From the NCBI GenBank assembly GCA_019925795.1, contig CM034297.1, positions 49,433,941 through 49,497,940 on the forward strand: DNA of 64,000 nucleotides, read 5' to 3'. Below, piece after piece: positions 10,098-21,758 of this stretch (its first letter is position 1; each line of letters begins with the position of its first letter). The notes under the pieces were generated by a model that saw only the letters and a program-made list of their open reading frames with translations, ran no database searches and had not been told where the DNA came from. A program made the position numbers and the translations under genes. Source of the DNA: Dendrobium chrysotoxum. Its lineage: Eukaryota > Streptophyta > Magnoliopsida > Asparagales > Orchidaceae.

Positions 10098-11918
10098 TGA
10101 AAGTTCGTTAGGGATGTTAAGCCCTTATGAACTAGCCCAAGGCTAACCAAGAAAGGGGGGTGGGGGGGGGGGGTGAATTGGTAATTTTAAAAATTCATGA
10201 GCAAAAATGATTTAGAAAATCTTTTTGAATGTTTTAAAATATTTACAGTTTCTCGATGATGTGCAGATGTTCAACAATAATAAAATAATAATCACAATCA
10301 CATAATCATCAACAGAAAAATAAGTGCAGAAAATAATCAGAAAGAACACACCAGATTTTATAGTGGTTCGTTCAACTTGACCTATGTCCACTCCCTAAAG
10401 CCTCCCCTCCGAATATTGCACTAACACTAAGTGACTCTCCTTCTACTCCCACAGCAAGGCGGAGAAGCCTATACTTAAACTCCTTTCCACCAACCCGGTA
10501 AGGCAGAGAACCCGGATTCCTTTCACTTTCTCCTGAAGCAGCTAGAGAACCTGGACTCCTTTTGCTTCCTCCTGAAGTAGGCAGAGAACCTTGATCTTCT
10601 TACAGACGATCCTTCCATGGAGACTCTAAGGACAAGAGATGACGACCAAAGAAGATGACTCAGATCCTTGCTTGGAGTAACCTTTGTGAACACCTCACAA
10701 ACTTTCTCTCATAAGATCTTCTCTCTCTCTCTCCCAAGCTCTCTCTCTCTCCTTCTCAAGTCTCTCACAGGAAAGGATAGCGGAAAAAGATCTCCACAAT
10801 AGAAGATAAGAGATCTTAAATAGTAGGGATTAACAATTACCCTAAATTTCAACTGGTCATCAAATATCATCCAGGACGATCCTTATATCATCCTGTACGA
10901 TCAGTGTAAATCAGCCCCTTTTGGCCCGGACGATTTGGTTCTTCTAGATAATTAGAAGATAATTCTGTTCATATCGTCTGGGACAATTCTGTGATCATTC
11001 GGGACTATTAGTTCAAATCAGGAATATCATCCAGAAGATAGCTCAGGACGTCCAGGAGAAAAGCCTGAATGATCTGAAGAAAATCACTTGATCGTCCAAG
11101 ATGATACGTATATCGTCCTGTATTATTAGTTCAAAAAGACCAAACTTGTCCAGTAGATTCCTCGGGTCATACAGCCAAACCATGCTAGACGATTACAAAA
11201 TGACCTGATCATCCCAGATAATATTCTATCGTCCCCTTACGATTAGTTCGAAATTGAGAATATTGTCCAGAGGTTTATTCGAGTCGTCCAGGTGAAATGC
11301 TCTGGATGGTCAGGATTTCTAATTGATCGTCTAGGATGATATGATCGAATCACTCAAACCTTAATTACTTTCCTTAATCACCTGACTAATTTAGGCATGA
11401 TTGTAATGGATCATCTAGGACGATACACGTATCGTCCGAGATAATTAGACCAAATCTCTAAAAATAAAAACTTGCCTAACTTAGTCTGGAGGCTGAGAAT
11501 TTCTGATTTGAGCATATCATCCTGTACGATATGTGTATCATCCAAGATGATCTGCTTAATCAGACTGACTTAATATGGTCGTCCTAATTAGGGTTTTTAT
11601 TTTTAATAGATCATCGAGGATGATGTGAATATCGTCTAGGATGATTTGAACAAAATTTAAACAGAAACTCTAACTCACTAAAACTCTCCCCATGAGTGTA
11701 TGTGTGCAATGTTACTTAGCTTGGGGATCCGTTACATTACACTTGACTCAAAAAAGATGAAAATTTATATTGAACCTGAAAATACAAACAGACTGACTCG
11801 ATCTTGAGTTGGCTTGAATTGCAATTGATCTTATGTACCTAAAATATTAGACACTCAAACAGAAATGAAAGGGTCTGTTATCATCAAAATCATAGTCCTT
11901 GAATCCAGATTCACAATA
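10098..11918 (-). repeat. Copia LTR (3' LTR in element orientation)
   Basis: In plus orientation it starts TGAAAGTTCGTTAGGG and ends TTCACAATA, so in element orientation it runs TATTGTGAA to CTTTCA. The other LTR has the expected TG start, so one G-to-A change has occurred here. It contains a G tract (10155-10173) that is only six G long in the other LTR, a CT-rich leader (10705-10765), and a zone (10855-11640) with many short palindromes of the type atcgtcc-ggacgat. Confidence 0.9.
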
Positions 11919-11932
11919 ATCTCCCCATTTTT
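11919..11932 (-). other. Polypurine tract of the Copia element
   Basis: On the minus strand this reads AAAAATGGGGAGAT directly before the 3' LTR. This is the position and composition of the plus-strand primer of LTR retrotransposons. Confidence 0.8.
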
Positions 11933-13529
11933 GATAATGACAAACATCTGTTAGTAATTTTAAAGTCAGTAAATAAATATTGTAAATAATTATGATCCAA
12001 AACACTGATCATTTGAATATTGATAATTCAAAGTAGTGAACTGAACTGAACTGAACATTTATAATGACCCACAACATAAATTATTTCCCCTTTCAACATC
12101 TCAAAAAGGGAAAATATAACATAAACACAGAAGAAAAGAAAAAAGTACAAAAAATAACACAAAACATTAGCAAAAATAGACAAACTAGTAGAAAGGGGGA
12201 TCCTGATCAGATGGAGGAGGAGGAGGTTGATGAAGGATGAAGAGGAATGATCAGGGATCCCAAAACACAAAAAATAAATTCAAACCAAAATAAAGATGAA
12301 GAGAGATTGAAATGAGAAAAATAACTTTAAAAACTCCCCTTTTTTTTTGAATCGATCTGCTCCAGTATATCAGAATTTTTATTAATTTTTAATTCAAAAG
12401 CTGATAAGAAGAAAATCGACAACGCTGAAATTGAAAAAGTTGGAAAATACATTTTCGTAACTCCTACCTCGGACACATTACAAGTTACAATTCCTTTTAA
12501 ACAAAAGTCTAGTTCAGAAGAAAAAAAATTAGATTCAAAAAGAGATTCTTTCAAGCCTCATTTCAGAAAAATATCTGATAAAATAGTATTGTAAAGTAAG
12601 GAATTAGAAATCATAATTTTCAATCTCAAGTTTTTGAAAATATTAAGTGGCGCATGGATTTTTCTAAGATATTTAAAGATCTGAAAGGGAAGAGAGCTTA
12701 TTTCTTTGTGGGCTCATTTTGTGCCGCTTTTTCAATTTAATTAGCGCACTTTGCACATCTTTTGATTTTCGATACACTTTGTGTATCTTTCTAATTGTTG
12801 GCTTCATTGTGCATCTTTTCATTTTTGGCCCATTTTATGCCCATTTTTTTGCAAGCTTGCTTCTTTTTATAATTGTTAAAGAATCTTAGTTGTAAAATTA
12901 TCATCCAGACATAAGATAAGACGAAACTCACTCTCTACAATAAGGAGGAGTAATTCACAGAATAAAATCATACTACATACGATAAGTGCAATCACCTGAT
13001 TAAGAAAAATATAATAATGATTCAAAGCTTTGAAAATACTATTCATATGTGGTAGATTACTATAGGAAGATAAAATAGATCTCTATTTCAAAAACTAAAT
13101 TTTTAATTTTGAAGAAAATTTTTATCCAAAAGATATAATACACCATTAAAGGAGTTAGATGATGAGAAATAATCATCAACGTTTCTTCCCTTTAATAAAT
13201 TCAGAGGAGTCAATCACTGCTTACATGCTTCCAAATAAAAATAAGATAAAACTCTCAGTCAGAAATCTAGTTTATTAGCAGTAGTGAGCAGTGATCTGAT
13301 TCTGAAAAGAATAAACAGTAAATAAATAAAAAGAAAAAAACATACAAATAAAAATCAGCAAACGAAAATTAGCAAGAAATAACCAAATCCGATAAGTAAA
13401 CCAAATAAATAGAAATCAAAAGGGAAAAAATTTCTAAAGTGAAACAGACAATCAAATTAAACCAAAACACTAAACAAAGAATGACAAATAGAAAATTTAG
13501 AAATCAGCAATCATCAGATTCATGCATTT
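11933..13529 (-). other. Copia region between RNase H and 3' LTR, no gene recognised
   Basis: About 1.6 kb of AT-rich sequence. Sireviruses often have a long stretch here, sometimes with an extra envelope-like frame. The frames present (for example 12028-12270 and 12327-12554, minus) are short and I recognise no domain. A stretch at 12710-12850 repeats a 'gcacattttgtgc / gtgcatctttt' theme. Confidence 0.5.
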
Positions 13530-14723
13530 ATGTCAATCACACCCAATATGGTCCTTAAAATGCTGAATGATTCAAAGGCTAGTGGTTTAGTAAAGATGTC
13601 AGCCAGTTGATTTTCAGTTGCTACATGGTGTAGCTCAATGTCCCCTTTTGTAACATGGTCCATAATGAAGTGATGCCTTATGTCAATGTGTTTGGTTCTT
13701 AAATGTTGGATATGATTCTTAGAGATGCAGATGGCACTAGTGTTATCACATAGAACTGAAATTATGCCAACAGGTAATCCTAGATCTAGAACTTATTGCT
13801 TTAACCAAAAGACTTGGGCCACACAACTTCCTAAGGCAATATACTCAACTTCAGCAGTGAAAAGTGTTACATAGTTTTATTTTCTACTAGACCAGGAGAC
13901 TAAAGAATGTCCTATAAATTGGCATGTTCCTGAAGTGCTCTTTGTATCCACCCTACACCCTACAAAATCAGAATCAAAATATCTAATAATCTCAAAAGAA
14001 GTGCTGTACCTATGATACAAGATTCTTAAGGTTGGGGTCCTAAGAGATATCTGAGGATTCTCTTAATTACAGTCAGGTGGGATTCCTTAGGATCAGCTTG
14101 AAATCTAGCACAAAGATAAACACTAAACATGATATCAGGTCGGCTAGTAGTCAGGTAAAGCAATGATCCAATTATTCCTCTGAACTTCTTCTGATCAATA
14201 GATTTTTCATTTGAATCCTTATCTAACTGGACAGTAGAACTCATGGGAGTATTTATTGGCTTAGCTTTATCCATTTCATATTTCTTCAATATATCCTTAA
14301 TATACTTTAATTGATTGATAAAAGTTCCATCATCCATTTGCCTTATGCTAAACCCCAAAAAATAGGATAATTCTCCCATCATACTCATCTCAAACTCCTT
14401 ACTCATTATTTTAGAAAAATTATCACATAAATTTTTATCAGAAGATCTAAAAAGTATATCATTAATATAGATCTGGACAATGAGTAAATCATCTCCTACT
14501 TTCCTCAAAAAAAGGGTGGTGTCTACTCTCCCCTTAACAAACTCTCTTTCTAATAGGAATGTGCTAAGCCTCTCATACCAAGCTCTGGGTGCCTGTTTCA
14601 ATCTATATAAGGCCCTTTTTAATTTATAAATATGATTAGGATATTGAGAACTCTCAAAACTTGGGGTTTGCTCTACAAAGACATCTTCCTTTATTACTCC
14701 AATTAAAAAGGCACTCTTGTCAT
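13530..14723 (-). pseudogene. Copia pol, 3' part: end of reverse transcriptase and RNase H
   Basis: Continues the RT interrupted at 21759. It begins KSAFLIGVIKEDVFVEQ and runs through LKQAPRAWYERL to the catalytic box, here IYINDILF where the family has YVDD: the first Asp is Asn, consistent with a G-to-A change, so RT activity is lost. The family-typical SYFLGFSI and GSLLYLTTSRPDI stretches follow. RNase H (about 13530-14025) keeps the acidic positions (YFDSDF, TAEVEY, LCDNTSA) and the final ADIFTKPL motif, but contains stops such as SSRK-stop. About 14026-14601 is a single open frame. Confidence 0.85.
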
Positions 14724-15330
14724 CACTACAGGAAAGTCAGCTATTACCGGCGGCTAATACCGGTGGCAAATTTGTTTTTCCGGCGGTTTTAAACATTACC
14801 GGCAGTTTACCGTCGAAACATAAACTGCCGGTATTAGGGGTATAGGAAACGATTTTCGGTGGCCTTTTACCGGTGGTTATACATTCCGGTGGCTTACTGA
14901 CGATTTTGGCGGCGGTATGTTCCGGCGGTTATAGCGCCTGTAACTGTCGGTAATTCACCGGCGGCTTTCCAGCCGTGAACAATGCCAGTATAACTGGCGA
15001 TTTTACCGGTGGCTTATTTATATTTTCGATGCTATGTTAACCGTATAATATCGATGTTTCCAGTGGTAGAACCGCCGGTAAACTGCCGGTTAACCGCCGG
15101 TCCGTTCCGGCGGTTTAATCATTAGACCGGCAGTTTTAATGATCTGTATGGTGATGAATATTCCGACGGCCAAACAGACGGTGCCCGGCGGTCTAATCAC
15201 CGGTGTTCGCCGGTTATTTTCGGCGGCTATTTTATATTTTCGGCGGTCTCTGAAACCCGTCTGGTATTGAAGATTTTCGGTGGCCAGACCACCGGAAAGC
15301 TGCCGAAAGCCTGTAGCATTTGAAAAAAAA
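14724..15330. repeat. CACTA-1 subterminal repeat zone (3' end)
   Basis: More than ten copies of short motifs of the type (T/A)CCGGCGG(T/C) in both orientations. In En/Spm elements such motifs bind the TnpA-type accessory protein. This zone is far more GC-rich than its surroundings and has no coding frame. Confidence 0.8.
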
Positions 15331-15561
15331 ATGACAGCCCCTCCTCTATTTACTCAGATTTCCACAAACCTACACAACAAACATTTATCATTGTATATAT
15401 TAGGCAACACGCCACTATAATCAATGCACAGATATGGGCAACACGCCACTATAAACAAAATAATTTCAACAATAAACAAAACATATAAAGTTTAAACCAA
15501 ATGTTCATTAAAGCAAATATTTAAAGATGTCAACCTTCATATAATAAGTTCATCAAACTCA

Positions 15562-17303
15562 ATGTTTAAACCAAATGTTCATAAAACAAATAAAATAACT
15601 AATCATCCTCCGTCTCCTCGCTGCCTAGTGTTTCATATGTCTGCTCTTGATCTTTTTTCTTTTGATTTTCATCTCTATAAGCTCGCAGCTCTGCCTGTAT
15701 CTCATTTTGTACCTTTCTCATCTCTTCTATCTCTCTCGTCAAGGTTGCAACCCTCTGGCTAACAGTTTCTTAAACTCCAGTAGGATCATAAAATGCTGAT
15801 GTTGATGAACTGCCCTCAATAGCATAGCCTTGCGAACCCAAGCCATATACCCTCCCTCTCTGCCTTCCTCCAACAACATCTGACCATGTATGATACTCAG
15901 AATACTGGGTCGATCCTGAAGATGATCCCTCACCAGTAGACTGACGACTCTCCCAAACTCGTACAAAATCATCCTGTGAAAATAAATTCATAAAATAAAT
16001 TGATATTAAAATGCCATTTTTTATATTAAATTTATATTCCCGAACTCCAAAAATTATACTCACATGAGCTTTTTTGGCCTTTTCATCAACCCACTGATGG
16101 TCAGCTTGATGTTGGTGAGTCCTCGTATGCAACTCTAGTGGGGTCAGCTCCCGGCCAAGAAACTCTTTATGAAAATAGAGGATAGAGTTAAAATGATATA
16201 CATATTTTTATTAAACTAATTAAAAGCTTTTACCAGTCGTCGTCCATGTTCCGTATGAGGAACAAATCCACCAGTATGAAGGGAGCTTCCTAAACCCCCA
16301 CAATCAGATGCTCTGTTCTGCTTATTTTGCTCTCTTTTTTTATGAACTCAAGGGTCGCCCAAGCTCTACTCAGATCTGCCCATACGCCCTCTCCAATCCA
16401 TGATGGACGCTGCCCGGACTTTCTAATGTCCGTGAACATGTCCCTAAGATGGGTCGATCCTCTCCTCTCAAAATTATTTCTAATCCTCGTGCTATGCTCA
16501 GGCAACCACCTAAAATCTTTCTATAAAAAAATTATAGACATAACAAATAATATTAATACAAATTAAATTAAATATTTTAATTCATGCCAAATAATATACC
16601 TGAAATTCTCTAAACCACATATCCCTAATTTCCTTTGGGATCTTCTTCCATGATAAGTAAGGAGCATCATATTTGCTCTTTATGATGTCCCGAATCTTGT
16701 GGGTAGGTGGCCTTGAGGGATTGAAGCTGCATGTTAATTTATTTTATCAATAACATATAATATATCAAATTATAATAAACTAAACAAAAAAAGCTGAACT
16801 TACGTATCGCCCTCAGGCTCAATGTATAGACGCTTATCTGCTACAGCTGTAGGATCCCCAGCACCAACTGCTGCTGGTGTAGATGGTCCACCGTGTTCTG
16901 GCTGCACCGGACATGGGTAATAATATAGCGGGGGGTAAGGAGGGTAAGGTATGGTGGATGGACCAGTTTGTGATGCTGGTGGAATGTAATATGGATAGAA
17001 CAGAGCTGTATGTGCCTGATCTGGATAGGGAAATCGATTACTCGTCGACGTAGGAGTGAAGTACCCAGGAAAGGGTGGTGGTACACTAACAACATGTGGA
17101 TCTAACTAGCCCTGACCCTGCTCACCGGGGGACTGCTTCTGACTCCTGGGTGGTGGTGGTGATGGTATCACTGGTGGAACTGAACTCTGCCCCTCACTTT
17201 CATCAGGCTGTCTAGGTCTGCTAGGTCCAACACTCAACTTTTTCCTAAAAAACTTTGAGGTGTAGTATCTACGAGGAGGATCATCACTTGAAGCCATTTG
17301 CAT
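15562..17303 (-). pseudogene. CACTA-1 second gene (Transposase_24 / TnpA-like), broken
   Basis: This is the accessory-protein gene of plant CACTA elements (Ptta/En/Spm, Transposase_24), which binds element ends. It starts near 17303 with a Pro-rich region (MASSDDPPRRYYTSKFFRKK). Then come a W-rich core (SWKKIPKEIRDMWFREF near 16610-16680), a WADLSRAWATLEFIKKES segment (16290-16505), an HTGGFVPHTEHGRRL motif near 16230-16285 and ELHTRTHQHQ near 16110-16140. After an apparent intron (about 15975-16080) follows a Ser/Gly-rich tail containing GRVYGLGSQGYA, and a short coiled coil. The pieces sit in different frames and a stop interrupts the tail at about 15771, so the gene is inactive. The tail is homologous to that of CACTA-2. 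Confidence 0.7.
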
Positions 17304-17437
17304 TAAAATAAGGAATTAGTAAATTATTGTAATAAGTAAAAATAAAAAAAATAGAATGTACATAAAAAAATTACAACAAATAAAAAGAATTACAGAATAC
17401 ACAATGATAATTAACATACAAAATAGATTTAAAAATA

Positions 17438-20068
17438 CTACTCAGAATCTGAAATATTTTCACTGCTCTCCAGGGTATCTTCAATTTCATCGTCGTTCTC
17501 ACTTGATGAGCTAGTTAAACTATTCACAGTTTCTAACTGCATTTCAATATTATGGGATGTAGTTTGCATCTCCTCAATTTCAACAGACCTACAATTTGAC
17601 ATCTCATCCTCTTGATGTGCAGTTGCTACAACATACTGTTGATCAATTATCCCCCGTACTTTTATTTTAATGACAGCTAGCCAATCTTGTTTATCCCTAC
17701 GACCACTGGGATATTTGCTGAAATAAACTTGAATAGCTTGACTTGCTAACACAAATGGATCAAAGTTCCCGTATCTTCTACTGTGTTTTACATCTTCTAA
17801 ACCATACGTAGGATGAACCCTTGTGCCTCTATTCTGTACTGGATCATACCATTGACAATTAAACAAACATATAAAATTTTCATCTTCGCCTGGATACTTC
17901 AGGTCAAGAACCTCTTTCAAAATACCATAATAGTCACACTCATCTTCTTCATGAGTATTCCCTCTAACACATACTCCATAATTTTCAATTTTTCTTCCTT
18001 CACTCCATGACTTGGAATAAAATCTGAACCCATTCACTATATATATTGACCAGGTCTTCACTTTTCGCATTGGGCCCCACGCTAGTGCTTGCAGACCTTT
18101 ATCGAAACACTTGTTATCAGCGTTATGTACCTAAAATTTTTTTTACATGTATTTAGTATTTAATAAGATATAATTCAAATAAAAATTTTAAAATTTAAGG
18201 GCTCACATAAGATTTAAACCAAGTTGAGAATTCATTTGCAACAACTTGCTCAAAATCCATAGTATCTGTTAGAGGCAAATTACTTACGAAATACCTGGTG
18301 ACAAATCATCCAAATAATACTTTAGTATTTCAAATAAATATTACTCATTCTGCACATTATGAAAGAACTTACTCTAAGATTGGTTGGACTTCTTCACAGT
18401 TCAGTAGCACATATAAAGTCACTATTTTAATTTTTAAATCGTTGACAAATCTTTCAATGCATTTGCCACTGGGCTTTCCATAACTTCTAAAGACTGATAG
18501 TGCACCCTGTGATTGTTCTTGTACATCGAAGTCCATATTACGACCAATCTTTATTCTTGCACTCCTTACATGGGGCTTGAAGTAGTAAGAGCAGAAGTGG
18601 GTTGTTTCTTGAGATAAATATGCTTCACATATCGATCCTTCTGGTCGTGCTTTATTCTTAACATATTTTTTTAACTTGTTCAAATATCTATTAAATAATT
18701 AAAAATATCAAGTTAGTAAACTTATGTTTTTAACTTATTCAAAAATATTTTAAATAACTTAATAAAAACACGTTTTACCTCTCGAAAGGATACATCCAAC
18801 GATATTGTACAGGTCCACCAACTCTAGCTTCGTAAGGTAGATGGACTGGAAGATGTTCCATAGAATCAAAAAATCCTGGGGTAAATATTTTTTCTAACTT
18901 ATATAAGATGATTGGTATGTTCTCCTCGTACCTCCTTAAAGCATCTTCGCTTAATTTAGATGAACATAAGTCTTTGAAGAAAATGCTAAGCTCAGTCAAT
19001 GGATTCGATATATAATCTGGTAACATACACACTATGATTGGAAGGAGAACCTCCATGATTATATGACAATCATGACTTTTGAGTCCAAATAACCTCATAG
19101 ATTTAAGGTCAACACATCGGCTTAAGTTTGATCCATAGGCATCAGGCATTTTTAAACCTTTAAACCATTGACATATTAATCTTCTTTGCTCTAACGTGAA
19201 AGAGTAAGGTGCTTTGGGCTTCATCATTTTTTCATCGGTGGTTGTTACTAACTCTAAATTTTTTTGCCGGCAGTACTCTTTAATATCCATCCTAGCTTTG
19301 ACATTATTCTTGCTCTTATCTTTAACATCCATAATTGTATTAAAAATGTTATCCAGGAAGTTCTTCTCAATGTGCATAATATCCAGATTATGCCTTATCA
19401 AATTTGTTCTCCAATATGGTAATGTCCAGAAAATACTTTTTTTAATCCAATTATATTCAACACCATATCCCAAAAATTTAGACTCTGATAACATTGGAAA
19501 ATCAATAATTGATGAAAAGTTAGAAAGTCTTTGTAGTACGTCATCACCATTTAATCTGGGTAGAGGAGGTGACCTTTCAACTCTGTTTTTAACGAATGCA
19601 TCCTTATTCCTCCTAATGGATGATCAGTAGATAGGAACATACGATAAAAATCAAACCAAGTATTTTTCCTCCATATTTTAGTGTGAAAGCTTTACTATTC
19701 TCCATGAAGTAAGGGCAAGCTAATTTTTCTGCTGTGCTCCAACCAGACAACATACCATAAGCTGAAAAATCACCAATGGCCCAAAGTAATACAGCTCGAA
19801 GAAGAAAATTTTGTTTAGTTGAAATGTCATATATAAGGACACCTTCTTCCCATAATAACTTGAGATCATCAATTAATGGTTGCAAAAAAATATCAATTTT
19901 TGCTTTTAGATTTTGTGGTCCAGGTATTATAAGTGTTAAGAACATGTACGGGGTAGTCATACACAACTCTAGTGGAAGGTTGTATGGTGTTAGTATAATT
20001 GGCCAACAAGAGTACGGTGAAGTTGCTTGACTCATGCTCATTGGATGTCTTTCATCATAGGGTAGCAT
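17438..20068 (-). pseudogene. CACTA-1 transposase TNP2, N-terminally truncated and broken
   Basis: TNP2 is the catalytic transposase of CACTA elements. Homology starts at about 20030 with SPYSCWPIILTPYNLP and continues through LIIPGPQN, IDIFLQPLIDDLKLLWEEG and RHNLDIMHIEKN (tnp2 core). DUF4218 follows (MEHLPVHLPYEARVGGPVQY, with YRWMYPFER at 18780, and KARPEGSICEAYLSQET at 18600-18660), then DUF4216 (17438-18070, with EDENFICLFNCQWYDP). The N-terminal Transpos_assoc and first tnp2 part seen in CACTA-2 are missing; RTE-like repeats lie there instead. Frames are broken by shifts between 19494 and 19613. The C-terminal 210-codon frame is open and ends in an acidic Ser/Glu tail. Introns (for example 18684-18775) are still recognisable. 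Confidence 0.82.
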
Positions 20069-20099
20069 AAAAAATTTAAAAGAAACTAATCTCTGTAAT

Positions 20100-20560
20100 A
20101 CTTAACTTAATATTATGCTTCTCTTTTAATGGCAAAAATTCTGCACCATAAAGTATTGCAGGTCTCACCAAGATTTTATAGAATTTTTCCATAAAGTGTT
20201 GCAGGTCTCATTACATATATGCTCATTTCGTATCCGATCTTTAAGAGTAAAGCCACTAATCCACTTGAGCATCCTAATCTCTTTGAACACAAGTAATAGC
20301 TCCTACATACATATCTCTGTAATACTTAACTTAATATTATGCACCAGTATGAATGGCAAAAATTCTGCACCATAAAGTATTGCAGGTCTCACCAACATTT
20401 TATAGAATTTTTTCGTATAGTTGCAACTTATCAACAAGAAGAATATCATCAATAAAAAGCATACACCAGGGTACAATTACCTCATGAAAATTTCTAGTTA
20501 GAACATCCATGACTAAAGAAAAAAGATATGTGCTTAAGACTGATCCTTAATGTAATCCAA
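20100..20560 (-). pseudogene. RTE-type LINE reverse transcriptase fragment in CACTA-1, rearranged
   Basis: On the minus strand I read several phrases of RTE-clade plant LINE polymerases: LVMDVLTR and VPWCMLFIDDILLVDK (about 20415-20520), KKFYKMLVRPAILYGAEF (about 20355-20420, and again at about 20130-20190), and EIRMLKWISGFTLKDRIRNE (about 20215-20280). The order is scrambled and one part is duplicated. It is a captured, non-functional remnant lying where the transposase 5' exons should be. The same LINE type is captured in CACTA-2 (51373-52200). Confidence 0.7.
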
Positions 20561-20589
20561 TTTAAATAAGAAAATACTTGGTCAAACAA

Positions 20590-21275
20590 TCTTGTGTTCG
20601 AACACAAGTAATAGGTCTTACATACATATCCCTAATGACTTGAATAATATAAGCATCCAAGTGAGAACATCCATGAATAAAGGAATTGCAAATTTCACCT
20701 TGAACTCCCTCTCTAATCTTATCAACAAGAAGAATATCATGAGCAATAAGCAAACACCAAGGTACATCTTTCTTACATACATATCCCTAATGACTTTAGT
20801 AATATAAGCATCCAAGTGAGAACATCCATAAATAAATGAATTGTAAATTTCAACTTGAACTCCCTCTCTAATCTTATCAACAAGAAGAATATCATGAGCA
20901 ATAAGCAAACACCAAGTAATAGCTCTTACATACATATCCCTAATGACTTGAATAATATAAGCATCCAAGTGAGAATATCCATGAATACAAAAATTGCAAA
21001 TTTCAACTTGAACTCCCTCTCTAATCTTATCAACAAGAAGAAAATCATGAGCAATAAGCAAACACCAAGGTAGATCTCTCCTACATACATATCTCTAATA
21101 ACTTGAATAATATAAGCATCCAAATGAGAACATCCATGAATAAAGCAATTGCAAATATCAAGTTGAACTCCCTCTCTAATCTTATTAACAACAAGAATAT
21201 CATGAGTAATAAGCAAACATCAAGGTACATCCTCTTCAAAATGTCTAGTGAGAACATCCATGAATAAAGCAATTG
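20590..21275 (-). repeat. Tandem repeat (~155-165 bp, four to five copies) built from an RTE RT fragment
   Basis: Four nearly regular copies and a partial one share 'aataagcaaacaccaag', 'acatacatatccctaatgac' and 'gtgagaacatccatgaata'. Read on the minus strand each copy keeps the phrase LLIAHDILLVDKIREGVQ, a degenerate form of the RTE RT box (LFADDIVLVDETREGV in the family), joined to YIIQVIRDMYV, a stretch normally upstream of it. So an internally rearranged RT piece has been amplified. The several minus-strand frames here are frames of the repeat, not separate genes. Confidence 0.8.
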
Positions 21276-21758
21276 CAAATTTTAGAAAAAATAAAACCAA
21301 ATCGAAGGGAGCTCGTCAGCGGCGGGAACTCGTCAGCGGCCGAAAGGCGCTTGTCAGCCAAACAATGTGTGAGATCCTCTGCCGTAGGGAGCTCGTCGGC
21401 GGTCGAAGGTAGCTCGTTGGCGACGCAGCTAGCGTGTGTAGCGAGAGGTATGATTGCGAGCGAGCGTGTGCAGCGAGAACAAACTGAAGTAATGAAGAGA
21501 AAGGGCTCGGGATGGCCAATATTAGGTCAATATCCAACAGTTTTTCGGCGGTTATGGTCGTCGGAAAAAATTACCTGTCACCGGCGGTCTTATCGAGGGT
21601 TACCATAGCGCCTCTAGTTCCAACAATTTTTAATAAAAAATCGCAAAAATATCGCTAGTAAATACCGGCAGTTAAACCGCCGGTAAAACTGCCGTACTTA
21701 CCGACGGCTAACAAACTGCCAGTATTATCCGCCGGTAATACCTGAATTTCTTGTAGTG
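21276..21758. repeat. CACTA-1 5' leader and subterminal repeat zone
   Basis: From 21300 to 21480 is GC-rich sequence with repeated 'gagctcgt(c/t)(a/g)gcgg' phrases, probably transposase leader. From 21540 to 21740 are CCGGCGG-type subterminal motifs, then the terminal inverted repeat ending TTCTTGTAGTG at 21758. Confidence 0.7.

Larger units (their letters stand above)
14724..21758 (-). mobile_element. CACTA-1: coding CACTA transposon nested in Copia pol
   Basis: The ends CACTACAGGAAAGTC (14724) and the complement of CACTACAAGAAATTC (21758) are imperfect inverted repeats, flanked by the 3-bp target duplication CAT (14721-14723 and 21759-21761). Removing the element and one CAT restores Copia RT continuity (FQID then KSAF). 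Subterminal DNA at both ends is dense in CCGGCGG/CCGCCGG motifs. On the minus strand it carries RTE-LINE-derived sequence, a TNP2 transposase pseudogene and a Transposase_24-type pseudogene. It is the youngest layer of the LINE-Copia-CACTA nest. Confidence 0.92.

Noticed and set aside
12028..12554. Possible envelope-like gene between pol and 3' LTR of the Copia element
   Set aside because: Only short frames in an AT-rich region, no signal or coiled-coil pattern that I could support.
20590..21275. Regular repeats with short unique stretches, considered as CRISPR-like
   Set aside because: The genome is eukaryotic, units are ~160 bp without true spacers, and they decode to RTE reverse transcriptase fragments.
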